A DNA stretch of 64,000 nucleotides from JAXMCI01 sp046349435 (GTDB lineage: Bacteria > Pseudomonadota > Alphaproteobacteria > Dongiales > Dongiaceae): the NCBI GenBank assembly GCA_046349435.1, contig JAXMCI010000018.1, positions 62,001 through 126,000 on the forward strand. The letters are read 5' to 3'. The number at the start of each line of letters is the position of its first letter. Within the stretch, counting starts at the first letter, position 1. The position numbers were made by a program, and so were the translations under genes. The notes beneath the pieces were generated by a model. That model was not told where the DNA came from. It ran no database searches and was given only the letters and a program-made list of their open reading frames with translations. Positions 31,628-40,195 of this stretch are shown here, one piece after another.

Positions 31628-32578
31628 TCACGCCCGCGCCGCCAGGCCGTTGCGGATCAGCCGGAGCTGGGCCGCGAGATAGCCGGGCGCCACCTCCTCG
31701 AGATGCGGGCCCAGCCTGGCATGCAGCGCGGGGAGGGCGAAGAACGGCACCAGCGGGATGGCATGGTGCTCGGCGTGGTAGGCATTGTTCCAGGCCAGCC
31801 AGCGGATCGGCGCCAGGGTCTCGACGCTGCGCGTGTTGCGCAGCAGGTCGGGCACGCGCGGGCGGCCGACATGCTCCGACATCCGGATCAGCCGCATCAC
31901 CGGCTCGCCGATCACCCGCGGCACCAGCCAGAAGGCGAGCGCCGCCCAGCTCTGCAGCAGCAGGCTGGCCGCCGCCACCGCGAGATAGGCCGCCCACATC
32001 AGGCGTGCCTCGCGCCGCACCGCCGGTCGCACCGCGGGCGGCAGCACGGCCAGCTCGACCGGCGAGAAGCGGCCGAGCGCGTGGTTCGCCAGCGAGCGGA
32101 ACACGCCGATGAAGTAGGGGATCGCCGTCGCGTAGTAGAGATAGCCGCCGAGCCTCTCGGCGATCGGGATCATCTGCGGATCCTTGCCGGGATGCTGGGT
32201 GTGGGAATGGTGGGCGATGTGCTCGTACTTGAAGTAGAGCGGGCCCAGCATCAGCACGAGGCCGGTGGCCCAGGCCACCGCCACATTGATCCAGCGGCTG
32301 CGGAAGGCGGTGCCGTGCGCCGCCTCGTGGAACGGCGCGAAGAGATGGACGATGACGACGCCGTGCAGGAACATCGCCGCCAGGATCCAGCCGGTGCCGC
32401 GGGTCGCCCAGATCAGCAGCCCGGTCGCCAGGAGGGTGGCGAGGTGGCCGGCCAGGAAGATCAGCCCGGGCCGGTCGCTGCGCCGGCAGAGCGCCTGGAT
32501 CTCGCTGCGGCTGACGATCGCCCGGACCCGCTCCTGGCCCTCCATCGCCGTCGCTGCTCCCGCCGCGGCCTGCGTCAT
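31628..32578 (-). CDS. Membrane fatty-acid-desaturase-family di-iron enzyme
   Basis: A 316-aa integral membrane protein with about four helices and the three histidine boxes of the membrane desaturase/hydroxylase superfamily: HEAAH (84-88), HIAHH (120-124) and HAEHH (268-272). These bind a non-heme di-iron centre that uses O2. The family includes desaturases, hydroxylases and ketolases; the substrate cannot be called. The ATG overlaps the 2OG-oxygenase stop (ATGA). The context among other oxygenases and a transporter suggests a small-molecule hydroxylase rather than a housekeeping lipid desaturase (inference). Confidence 0.88.
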   Translation of the reverse strand: MTQAAAGAATAMEGQERVRAIVSRSEIQALCRRSDRPGLIFLAGHLATLLATGLLIWATRGTGWILAAMFLHGVVIVHLFAPFHEAAHGTAFRSRWINVAVAWATGLVLMLGPLYFKYEHIAHHSHTQHPGKDPQMIPIAERLGGYLYYATAIPYFIGVFRSLANHALGRFSPVELAVLPPAVRPAVRREARLMWAAYLAVAAASLLLQSWAALAFWLVPRVIGEPVMRLIRMSEHVGRPRVPDLLRNTRSVETLAPIRWLAWNNAYHAEHHAIPLVPFFALPALHARLGPHLEEVAPGYLAAQLRLIRNGLAARA

Positions 32579-33582
32579 GGGCGCCGGTCGGCATCGCCGG
32601 CCGCCGCCGCCTTGCGGTACGCGAAGGCCCGGTCGAAGCGGCCGAGCACGTACTGGCCGCAGGTGGTCGGCAGGTATTTCGGGCTTTCGCCCGGGGCGCA
32701 GAAGACCGCGGGGTCGACCACGGTGTCGAAGTCCGGATCGAAGGCGAGTGCCATCGAGTGCCGCGCCACGCCGCCCCGGTTCACCACCCGGTGCGGGGTG
32801 GAGACCAGCTTGTCGTTGCTCCAGCGCGACAGCAGGTCGCCGACATTGGCCACCAGCGTGCCGGGAATCGGATGCGCGGTCAGCCACTCGCCGTGCACGT
32901 CCTGCACCTCGAGGCCGCCGACCTCGTCCTGATGCACCAGGGTCATGCAGCCATAGTCGGTATGCGGGCCGACGCCGTAGAGGTTGCCCTCGCCCGGCGG
33001 CTGCGGCGGGTAGCAGATCGCGCTGGCGCGCGAGATCGGGCGGCGACAGGGTCCGATCAGCCGGTCGGGCGGCAGGTCGAGGGCGATGGCGAAGGCGCGC
33101 ATCAGCGACGTCGCCACCTCGGTCATCGCCTCGTAGAAGGGATAGAGCCCGGCGCGCAGCTCCGGCAGGAAGGCCGGCCACGGGTTGGGCCCGAGGAAGG
33201 GATTGCTCTGCCGCTCGGGATCCTCTTCCGGCAGCTCCAGCCCCCAGACGAAGCTCTCCTTGAGGTCCGGCCTGATGCCGTCGGCCATGCGGGCCTCGCC
33301 CATCCGCAGGAATCCGTGGTGATGCCGGTTGATCCTGACCTCGAGCTTCTGCTCGAGCGGCAGCGCGAAGAAGCGTCGCGCCGCCTGATCGGCCGCGGCG
33401 ATCGCCGTCTCCGGCACACCGTGGTTGCGGACGTAGAAGAAGCCCACCTCGGCGGAGGCCCGCCGCAGCGCCTGGGCAACCGTCCGAATTCCCGCCGCTT
33501 CGCCGCCCCGGAGCGGGCCGATGTCGATGACCGGGATCGCGGAGGCAGCGATGCGACTGACGCTGGGGTAGGTCATGGCCAT
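32575..33582 (-). CDS. 2-Oxoglutarate/Fe(II)-dependent oxygenase, isopenicillin-N-synthase-like
   Basis: A 335-aa oxygenase of the IPNS/2OG family. Iron ligands are His207 and Asp209 (GPHTDYG) and His264 (STPHRVVN). Arg274 in the RHSM motif binds the 2-oxoglutarate carboxylate. The N-terminal non-heme dioxygenase region (IPVIDIGPLRGG, VGFFYVRNHGV) is present. It would hydroxylate or ring-close a small molecule using 2-oxoglutarate and O2. It is the first gene of the leftward operon, facing the Rieske gene across a 257-bp promoter region. Confidence 0.92.
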   Translation of the reverse strand: MAMTYPSVSRIAASAIPVIDIGPLRGGEAAGIRTVAQALRRASAEVGFFYVRNHGVPETAIAAADQAARRFFALPLEQKLEVRINRHHHGFLRMGEARMADGIRPDLKESFVWGLELPEEDPERQSNPFLGPNPWPAFLPELRAGLYPFYEAMTEVATSLMRAFAIALDLPPDRLIGPCRRPISRASAICYPPQPPGEGNLYGVGPHTDYGCMTLVHQDEVGGLEVQDVHGEWLTAHPIPGTLVANVGDLLSRWSNDKLVSTPHRVVNRGGVARHSMALAFDPDFDTVVDPAVFCAPGESPKYLPTTCGQYVLGRFDRAFAYRKAAAAGDADRRP

Positions 33583-33686
33583 GTCTTTGCGGGCGAGGCC
33601 CGAAGTTTATGGGCGTCCTCGGCGACGCGCTGGCCATGATCCCCGTCCCGGATAGGACAGCAAGCCAGCAGAACTAATTCCTGGAA

Positions 33687-33736
33687 TGAGAAAAACTAAG
33701 CGTGGTCTCGGCAGCGCAAGCCACTAGTTTTTCTCA
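33687..33736. promoter_or_regulatory. 12-bp inverted repeat in the divergent promoter of the oxidative cluster
   Basis: TGAGAAAAACTA (33687-33698) and its exact reverse complement TAGTTTTTCTCA (33725-33736) are separated by 26 bases. They lie about midway between the 2OG-oxygenase start (33582) and the Rieske start (33840). An outer pair, AATTCC at 33676-33681 and GGAATT at 33749-33754, extends the symmetry loosely. The AT-rich arms stand out strongly in this GC-rich sequence. Centre-to-centre spacing of 38 bases is about 3.6 helical turns. A regulator operator controlling both directions is the likeliest role; I cannot name the regulator. Confidence 0.65.
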
Positions 33737-33839
33737 GGGACGCCTCAAGGAATTCTTGTTTGTTCGCCCTGCGCGCCGCCTTCTAGCCTGTCGCATTGCG
33801 CTCGTCCTGTGGCGTGCCGGCAAGCGGAAAGGAGACTTC

Positions 33840-35234
33840 ATGCGCCCGGAATCCGCAGAGGACCCGCGGCACGGCGAGGCCGCGCCTTCGGATGTGCCGC
33901 AGCGGGGCCCGTTCTCCGGCTACTACGGCACAGCGATCCCGGATGAGGATCGCGAGCTGACCCACGTGTTGCCGGGAACCCCGGGCGGCGAGTATCTGCG
34001 GCGCTTCTGGCAACCCGTCGCACTGGCGGCGCACCTATCCGACGTTCCTCTCGTCGTGCGGATCCTCGGCGAGGATCTGGTGCTCTTCCGCGACCTGCGG
34101 GGCAGGCTCGGGCTGCTGCACCGCCATTGCGTGCACCGGCGTGCATCGCTGGAATATGGGCGCATCGAGGAGAGCGGCATCCGCTGCTGCTACCATGGCT
34201 GGCTGTTCGGCCGCGACGGGCGGGTCCTCGAGACGCCGGGCGAGCCCGACTCCAGCACCATCCGCGGCCGGCTGTGGCAGGGCGCCTATCCCACGCGCGA
34301 GTTCGGCGGCCTGGTCTTCGCCTATCTCGGGCCGCCGGCGACGGTCCCCGACTTCCCGGTGATCGACAACTTCCTGATCCCCGGAAGCACCATCGTGCCC
34401 TATGCCCACGCCTACCCCAGCAATTGGCTGCAGGTGGCGGAGAACAGCTTCGATTCGACTCACGTCGCCTTCCTGCACACCCGCCACGGCAAGGCGCAGT
34501 TCTCCCCGCTGCTGGGCGCGGTGCCGACGCTGCGGTTCTATCGCCGGCCGATCGGGCTCTACCATGCCCAGGCCCGGCGGGTCGGCGAGAACGTCTGGGT
34601 CTCCTCGAAGGACATCCTGCTGCCCAACGTCACCCAGGCGGGCGCAGTGTTCTCCGTCGCGGACAACCAGCCGCGCTACTTCGGGCGCTCGACCTTCACG
34701 CGCTGGGTGGTGCCGCACGACAATGTTCGCAGCACGGTCTTCGGGGTCGCCCACTTCAATCCGCGCAGCGATCCCTACCGGCCGGAATACGCCACGCGGG
34801 AGAGCCTCGAGGTGCTCGAAGCGGGGACGCCGGCGGTACGCCCCTATGCCGAGCAGCAGCGCAATCCCGGCGACCTCGAGGCGATCGGCAGCCAGGGCCC
34901 GATCGCGATCCATGCCAAGGAACATCTCGCCTCGACCGACGAAGGCGTCGCCCTCTACCGGCGGCAGCTGCGGCGTGCCATTCGCCAGCTTGCCGCCGGC
35001 ACGGAGCCGCCGTCGCAGACCGCCGAGGGGAACAATCCCGTCCGCACCTATGGCGGCTCCACCATCCTGCGGATCGCGCGCCGTCCGGAAACCACGACTC
35101 CCGCCTTTCTCAAGGCCTTGTCCGACGAGGTCATGGCCCTCTATGTCGCCGGCGACCAGGTCGAGCCCGAGCGCCGCGACGACAGCATCCGGCAGGCTCT
35201 CGAGGCCCTGGAGCGGCACTACGACGTGGCCTGA
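33840..35234 (+). CDS. Rieske non-heme iron oxygenase, large (oxygenase) subunit
   Basis: A 464-aa aromatic-ring-hydroxylating-type oxygenase. The Rieske [2Fe-2S] motif is Cys97, His99, Cys116 and His119 (CVH and CCYHGW). The mononuclear iron site is seen as D205xxH208xxxxH213 in FDSTHVAFLH. The start is the ATG after AAAGGAG; the open frame extends 46 codons upstream through the promoter region without similarity. The layout resembles phthalate-dioxygenase-like alpha subunits that need a separate reductase, and none is visible nearby. The substrate is unknown. It forms a two-gene rightward unit with the amidohydrolase. Confidence 0.92.
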   Translation: MRPESAEDPRHGEAAPSDVPQRGPFSGYYGTAIPDEDRELTHVLPGTPGGEYLRRFWQPVALAAHLSDVPLVVRILGEDLVLFRDLRGRLGLLHRHCVHRRASLEYGRIEESGIRCCYHGWLFGRDGRVLETPGEPDSSTIRGRLWQGAYPTREFGGLVFAYLGPPATVPDFPVIDNFLIPGSTIVPYAHAYPSNWLQVAENSFDSTHVAFLHTRHGKAQFSPLLGAVPTLRFYRRPIGLYHAQARRVGENVWVSSKDILLPNVTQAGAVFSVADNQPRYFGRSTFTRWVVPHDNVRSTVFGVAHFNPRSDPYRPEYATRESLEVLEAGTPAVRPYAEQQRNPGDLEAIGSQGPIAIHAKEHLASTDEGVALYRRQLRRAIRQLAAGTEPPSQTAEGNNPVRTYGGSTILRIARRPETTTPAFLKALSDEVMALYVAGDQVEPERRDDSIRQALEALERHYDVA

Positions 35235-35283
35235 TCGCGCACCGCTGGGCTAGGATCTACCGCGCGAGGTCGCGGGAGGAGCC

Positions 35284-36957
35284 ATGCACGACCTGGTGAT
35301 TCGCGACGCGCTGATCGTCGACGGCACGCGCGCGCCGGCGCGCCGCGGCGCGCTGGCGGTGTCGGGCGGGCGGATCGTCGCGCTCGGCGAGGATGTCGGG
35401 CGCGGCCGCGAGGAGATCGCCGCCGACGGGCTGGTGCTGATGCCCGGCATCGTCGACAGCCACACCCATTTCGACGCGCAGGTCACCTGGGACCCCGGCG
35501 TCGCGCCGTCGCCGGCGCACGGCGTCACCACCGTGGTGATCGGCAATTGCGGCTTCACCATCGCGCCTTGCCGGCCGGCCGACCGCGAGCTGGTGATGCG
35601 CAACCTGACGCATGTCGAGGGCATGTCGCTGGAGGTGTTGCGCCGGGGCATCCGCTGGGAGTTCGAGACGGTGCCGCAATATCTCGACCTGCTGGAGCGC
35701 GGCGGCAGCGTGCCGAACCTGGCAGCGCTGGTCGGCCACTCGGCGCTGCGCACCTACGGGATGGGCGCGGCGGCGACCGAGCGCGCCGCCACGCCGGACG
35801 AGGTCGCCGCCATGGCCGCGCTGCTCGACGAGGCGATGGCGGCCGGGGCCGCCGGCTTCGCCACCTCGACGGCGCCGCAGCACAATGGCGAGGGCGGCGT
35901 GCCGATGCCCTCGCGGCTCGCCGACGCGGGCGAGCTGGCGGCGCTGGTCGGCGTGCTCGGCCGGCTCGGCCGCGGCACCTTCATGCTGACCAAGGGCGCC
36001 GCCACGACGATCCCGTTCCTCGAGCAGCTCGCGGCGGCGACCGGCCGGCCCGTGGTCATCGCCGCCTTGCTGCACAACCCGACCCTGCCCAATGCCACCT
36101 TCGACGACCTCGCGGCGATCGCCGCCGCCCAGGGGCGCGGCCGCCGGCTCTACGGCCAGGTCTCCTGCTGCCCGCTGACCAACGACTTCACCCTGTGGTC
36201 GCCCTATCCCTTCGAGGGGCTGGCCGCCTGGCTGCCGGCGATGCGGGCCGAGGGCGAGGCGCTGCTGCGGATCTACGCCGACCCGTCCTTCCGCGCCGCC
36301 GTCGCGGCCGAGCTGGCGCGGCCGGCCGCGGTGCGGCTCTTCAACGGCCAGTGGGACAAGCTCGAGCTGCTGCAGGCAGCATTGCCGGAGAATCGCGGCC
36401 TGGAGGGACGCAGCGTCGCCGCGCTCGCCGCCGCGGCCGGCCGGCCGCCGCTCGACTGGTTCCTCGACCACAGCCTGTCGGAGAACCTCGACACCATCTA
36501 CACCGCGGTGCTGCTCAACGACGACGAGGCGGCGGTCGGCCGCATGCTGCGCCATCCCTGCGCCAGCATCGCGCTGTCCGACGCCGGCGCGCACCTCACC
36601 TTCTTCTGCGACGCCGGCTTCGGCCTGCACCTGCTCGGCCACTGGGTGCGCGAGCTGGGCGTGCTCGGGCTGGAGGAGGCGGTCTGGCAGCTCTCCGGCC
36701 GGCCGGCGGAGATCTTCGGCATCGCCGGCCGCGGCCGGCTGGCGCCCGGCCATGCCGCCGACCTGCTGCTGCTCGACCCCGCGCGGGTCGGCCGCGGGCC
36801 GAAGCGCCGCGTCCACGACCTGCCCGGCGGGGCGCCGCGCCTGACCACCGACCCGCTGGGCGTGCATGGCGTCTGGGTCAACGGCACGCGGGTGGTCGGC
36901 GGGGACGGCGCCCTGCTGCCGGCGCGCCCGGGACGGCTGCTGCGCCGCTTCGCCTGA
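35284..36957 (+). CDS. Amidohydrolase family protein, N-acyl-D-amino-acid deacylase-like
   Basis: A 557-aa zinc amidohydrolase (amidohydrolase 3 group). The N-terminal composite beta-domain is followed by the metal motif DSHTHFDAQ (His60, His62), the GNCGFTIAP motif typical of D-aminoacylases, and SDAGAHL near residue 436 with the conserved Asp. The C-terminus returns to the beta-domain with PGHAADLLLLDP. It would hydrolyse an N-acyl bond or a cyclic amide. A strong GGGAGGAG site precedes the ATG, 49 bases after the Rieske gene. It probably acts in the same pathway. Confidence 0.9.
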   Translation: MHDLVIRDALIVDGTRAPARRGALAVSGGRIVALGEDVGRGREEIAADGLVLMPGIVDSHTHFDAQVTWDPGVAPSPAHGVTTVVIGNCGFTIAPCRPADRELVMRNLTHVEGMSLEVLRRGIRWEFETVPQYLDLLERGGSVPNLAALVGHSALRTYGMGAAATERAATPDEVAAMAALLDEAMAAGAAGFATSTAPQHNGEGGVPMPSRLADAGELAALVGVLGRLGRGTFMLTKGAATTIPFLEQLAAATGRPVVIAALLHNPTLPNATFDDLAAIAAAQGRGRRLYGQVSCCPLTNDFTLWSPYPFEGLAAWLPAMRAEGEALLRIYADPSFRAAVAAELARPAAVRLFNGQWDKLELLQAALPENRGLEGRSVAALAAAAGRPPLDWFLDHSLSENLDTIYTAVLLNDDEAAVGRMLRHPCASIALSDAGAHLTFFCDAGFGLHLLGHWVRELGVLGLEEAVWQLSGRPAEIFGIAGRGRLAPGHAADLLLLDPARVGRGPKRRVHDLPGGAPRLTTDPLGVHGVWVNGTRVVGGDGALLPARPGRLLRRFA

Positions 36958-36963
36958 CCCGGC

Positions 36964-37410
36964 TCAGCCGCGCCGCCCGATCCAGGGATCGGCGCCCGGC
37001 TCGCCGCCCGCCGCCGCTGCGGCGAGGCGGCCGGCATAGTGGGCCCAGCCCTCGGCGTGCCCCGCCACCTGGTCGGCCGGCAGGCCGCTGTGGGTCAGCC
37101 GCAGCAGCGTGCCGCCATCCTGCGGGATCAGGTCGATCTCGACCAGGGAGGAGCCCGGCGGCACCGCCTCGCTGTCCTGCCAGCCGAAGCTGTAGGCCAG
37201 CCGCGACACCGGCACGACCTCCTTGTACTCGCCGCGCGCGACATGCCCGCCGGTGACGTCGACCAGGTAGAGGCCGCCCGGCTCGGGCTCGAGGCTGGCC
37301 GAGACGCCCATCCAGCGCAGCAGCCGGTCGGGGTCGGTGAGGAAGGCGAAGACGGTGGCCTGGTCGGCCTCGATCCGCGTCTCCTGGGTGAGGCGTCCGG
37401 TCGGCTCCAT
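36964..37410 (-). CDS. SRPBCC (AHSA1-like) domain protein
   Basis: A 148-aa protein of the START/SRPBCC fold, AHSA1 type. Recognisable features are the opening RLTQETRIEADQATVFAFL, DPDRLLRWMG, the central GGLYLVDVTGG, and the C-terminal helix with HAEGWAHYAGRLAA. The fold binds hydrophobic ligands; the function here is unknown. GGAG precedes the ATG at 37410. It is convergent with the amidohydrolase, 6 bases apart, and is probably not part of that operon. Confidence 0.87.
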   Translation of the reverse strand: MEPTGRLTQETRIEADQATVFAFLTDPDRLLRWMGVSASLEPEPGGLYLVDVTGGHVARGEYKEVVPVSRLAYSFGWQDSEAVPPGSSLVEIDLIPQDGGTLLRLTHSGLPADQVAGHAEGWAHYAGRLAAAAAGGEPGADPWIGRRG

Positions 37411-37506
37411 CGGGCACTCCTGCGAGGCACGCGCCGTTGCAACCAGTCTAACCGTCCCGGCTGTTCTTGTATCCTGGCGGTGGTGCGGGCGAAGGACGGA
37501 GCAGCC

Positions 37507-38593
37507 ATGAGCATGGAGCCGGAGGCGGGCCCGGTCGCGGCGCTGCCGCTGACGCCGGCGGTGACCTGGCTGCTGCGCCACGGCGCGGCCGCGCCCGGCC
37601 CGGCGACGCTGCTCGCCGGGCTCGCCGACCGGCTGGCCGGGGAGGGGCTGGCGCTCGCCGGCGCCAGCCTCTGCGTCGCCAGCCTCGACCCGATGACCGC
37701 GGCCCGCGACTTCCACTGGCGGCGCGAGGATGGCCGCGTCGTCGAGGTGCCGCGCTTCCACGGCGCGCCGCGCCCGGCACCGGCCGCCGCAGGCGGGCTG
37801 ACGCTCGCGGTGCCCGGCACCGGGCACCGCGTCACCTGGGTGGCCGCGGCGCCGGCCGGCTTCGCCGCGGCGGAGCGCGATCGCCTCGTGGCGCTCGCCT
37901 GGGCCCTTGCCGCGCCGCTCCAGGCGGTGGTGGCGCGGGCCACGCTGCAGGCGCTGCTGCAGGCCTATCTCGGCCGGCGCAGCGCCGCGCGCGGCCGGGG
38001 CGGCCCGCCGCGGCGCCGGCGAGCTGATCGAGGCGGTGATCTGGGTCTCCGACCTGCGCGACTTCACCCGGCTCGGCGAGGAGCAGCCGCCCGAGCTGGT
38101 GATCGCCGCGCTCAACGACAGCTGCGCCCGGCTGGTCGGCGCCATCCAGCCCTTCGGCGGCGAGGTGCTGAAGTTCATCGGCGACGGGCTGCTGGCGATC
38201 TTCCCGCTCGCCGAGCGGGGCGCGGCCGCGGCCGCGGCGGCGCCGGCCGCCGTGCGCGCGGCACGGGCCGGCATGGCCGCGCTCGACGCCGAGCGCCTCG
38301 CCGCCGGCCTGCCGCCGCTGCCCTTCGGCGTCGCGCTGCATCTCGGCCCGGTGATGTACGGCAATATCGGCGCCGCCGACCGGCTCGACTTCACCGCCAT
38401 CGGTCCCGCGGTCAACCGCGCCAGCCGCATCGAGGGGCTGTGCCGCCGGCTCGCCTGCCCGGTGCTGGCATCGGCGGCCTTCGCGGCGGCCGCCCCGGCG
38501 CCGCTGGTCCCGCTCGGCACGCACCGCCTGCGCGGCATCGCCGAGCCGGTCGATCTCTACACCCTGCCGGAGCTGGCGGGCGAGCGCGGCTGA
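37507..38593 (+). CDS. Class III adenylate/guanylate cyclase, frameshifted in the middle
   Basis: The N-terminal 170 residues from the ATG at 37507 form a sensor-like region of unrecognised type. The C-terminal cyclase domain reads in a different frame and contains AVIWVSDLRDFTRLGE (metal-binding Asp), GGEVLKFIGDGLLAIF, and HLGPVMYGNIGA with FTAIGPAVNRASRIE. These are the class III signatures. The frames meet between about 37985 and 38020 in a very GC-rich stretch where the family has YLGrrsa...RRG. One base gained or two lost explain it. The domain makes cAMP or cGMP; the substrate-specifying residues were not resolved. Confidence 0.82.
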
Positions 38594-38636
38594 GCCGCCC
38601 GCGACGCTGCGCGCCGCGCTGCTCTCCTCCCTGCTG

Positions 38637-38978
38637 GTGCAGCTCACCCTCACGGTGGCGGCGCTGTCGACCGACGACATGGTCGTCCTGCTCGCCGATG
38701 TCGCCGGCGGCCTGCTGGTCGCGGCGGTGATGGGCGTCAGCGGCCTCGCCATGATGCGCGGGGCGCTGCCCGACCTGCTCGACCGCGCCCGGGGCCGGCT
38801 CGCCCGCATGCGCTCCCGCCGCTCGGGCGGCACGCTCATCCACGAGCTGACGCTGGCGGTCGACCCGGCGCTCACGGTGGCCGAGCTCGAGCGGCGCCTC
38901 GCGGGGCTGCGCGCGGCGCTGCGGGCCGAGCTGCCCGAGGCCGACATCGCCATCCAGCTCGGCGGCGCGCCGTCCTGA
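38637..38978 (+). CDS. Small membrane protein resembling the C-terminal part of a cation diffusion facilitator
   Basis: A 113-aa protein, assuming a GTG start at 38637; the open frame continues upstream without a better start. One or two hydrophobic helices (DMVVLLADVAGGLLVAAVMG) are followed by MRGALPDLLDRA and a soluble tail with HELTLAVDPALTVAELERR. This order matches the last helices and cytoplasmic domain of CDF metal exporters, including the LPDLLD motif. The first four helices and the HxxxD zinc sites are absent. It is either a remnant or a stand-alone regulatory tail. Confidence 0.45.
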   Translation: MQLTLTVAALSTDDMVVLLADVAGGLLVAAVMGVSGLAMMRGALPDLLDRARGRLARMRSRRSGGTLIHELTLAVDPALTVAELERRLAGLRAALRAELPEADIAIQLGGAPS

Positions 38979-39045
38979 GGCGGCGCGCCGCCTTGGGCGG
39001 CCATCCTGGCTCGGCTATGCTGCCGGCGGCTGCGGGAGATGGCAG

Positions 39046-40142
39046 GTGGTGCGGCGGCTCATCGGGCGCGGGCTGGCAGGCTCGGGGCGCGGCGGCATCG
39101 TGCTGGCGCTGGCCTCGGCGCTGCTGTTCGGCGCCAGCACGCCGCTCGCCAAGCTGCTGCTCGGCTCCGTCGATCCCTGGCTGCTCGCCGGGCTGCTCTA
39201 TCTCGGCTCGGGCGGCGGGCTGCTGCTGGTCCGGATGCTGCGCCGCGGCGGCGGCGGCGAGGCGCCGCTGCGCCGCGCCGACCTGCCCTGGCTGGCCGGC
39301 GCCATCGCTGCCGGCGGGGTCGCCGGCCCGCTCCTGCTCCTGCTCGGGCTGGCCCGCGGCAGCGCCGCCGCCACCGCCCTGCTGCTCAATCTCGAGGGGC
39401 TGGCCACCCTGGCGATCGCCTGGCTCGCCTTCCGCGAGCCGGTCGACCGCCGCCTGCTGGCCGGCGCCTTCGCCATCCTGGCCGGCGCCGCGCTGCTCGC
39501 CTGGCCGGCCGCCGGCGGGCTGGCGCTCGGCTGGGGCGCCGTCCTGGTCGCCGCCGCCTGCCTCGCCTGGGGCATCGACAACAACCTGACGCGCAAGGTG
39601 GCGGCCGCCGACCCGGTGACGATCGCCCTGCTCAAGGGGCTGGCCGCCGGCGCCGTCAATGGCGGGCTGGCGCTCGCCGGCGGCGCCGCGCTGCCGCCGC
39701 CCGGCGCGCTCGCCGCGGCCCTCCTCGTCGGCTTCCTCGGATACGGCGTCAGCCTGGTGCTGTTCGTCCTGGCGCTGCGCCAGCTCGGCACGGCGCGGAC
39801 CGGCGCCTACTACGCCACGGCGCCGTTCATCGGCGCGGCGCTGGCGGTGCTGCTGCTCGGCGAGCCGGCGACGCCGCTGCTGCTCGCCGCCGGCGCGCTG
39901 ATGGCGGTCGGCGTCTATCTCCACCTCGCCGAGCGGCACGAGCACGACCACGACCACCAGCCGGTCGAGCATGAGCACCGTCACCTGCATGACGCGCATC
40001 ACGCCCACGCCCATGCCGCCGGCGATCCGCCGGGCGAGCCTACAGCCACCGCCACCGCCACGGCCGGCTGGTCCACCACCATCCCCACTATCCCGACCTG
40101 CATCACCGCCACGGCCACCGCGCCGGCGGGGCCGGTCGCTGA
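39046..40142 (+). CDS. DMT/EamA family transporter with His-rich C-terminal tail, frameshifted in the tail
   Basis: A ten-helix EamA-type permease (residues about 15-300) starting with GTG after GGGAGAT. The tail HEHDHDHQPVEHEHRHLH is a metal-binding-looking His-rich region. At about 40039-40043 the frame shifts. With one base restored, the tail continues with SHRHRHGRLVHHHPHYPD and ends at the TGA at 40140-40142, whereas the literal frame gives a Thr/Ala-rich tail ending at 40161. The His-rich continuation fits the family. The His tail suggests metal export or metal sensing (inference). Confidence 0.82.
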
Positions 40143-40195
40143 GCCGGCGGGACGGCGATGAGCCCGGTGCGCGGCCGGCCGCCGGCGGGGCTGCG

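Noticed and set aside
34404..34420. Possible CRISPR-like or other array repeats anywhere in the window
   Set aside because: No set of regularly spaced direct repeats was found. The only tandem repeats are short, in-frame coding repeats.
36964..38538. The SRPBCC protein as an N-terminally extended 524-aa protein
   Set aside because: The extra N-terminal 375 residues are antisense to the cyclase gene and lack motifs. A proper ribosome-binding site and ATG exist at 37410.
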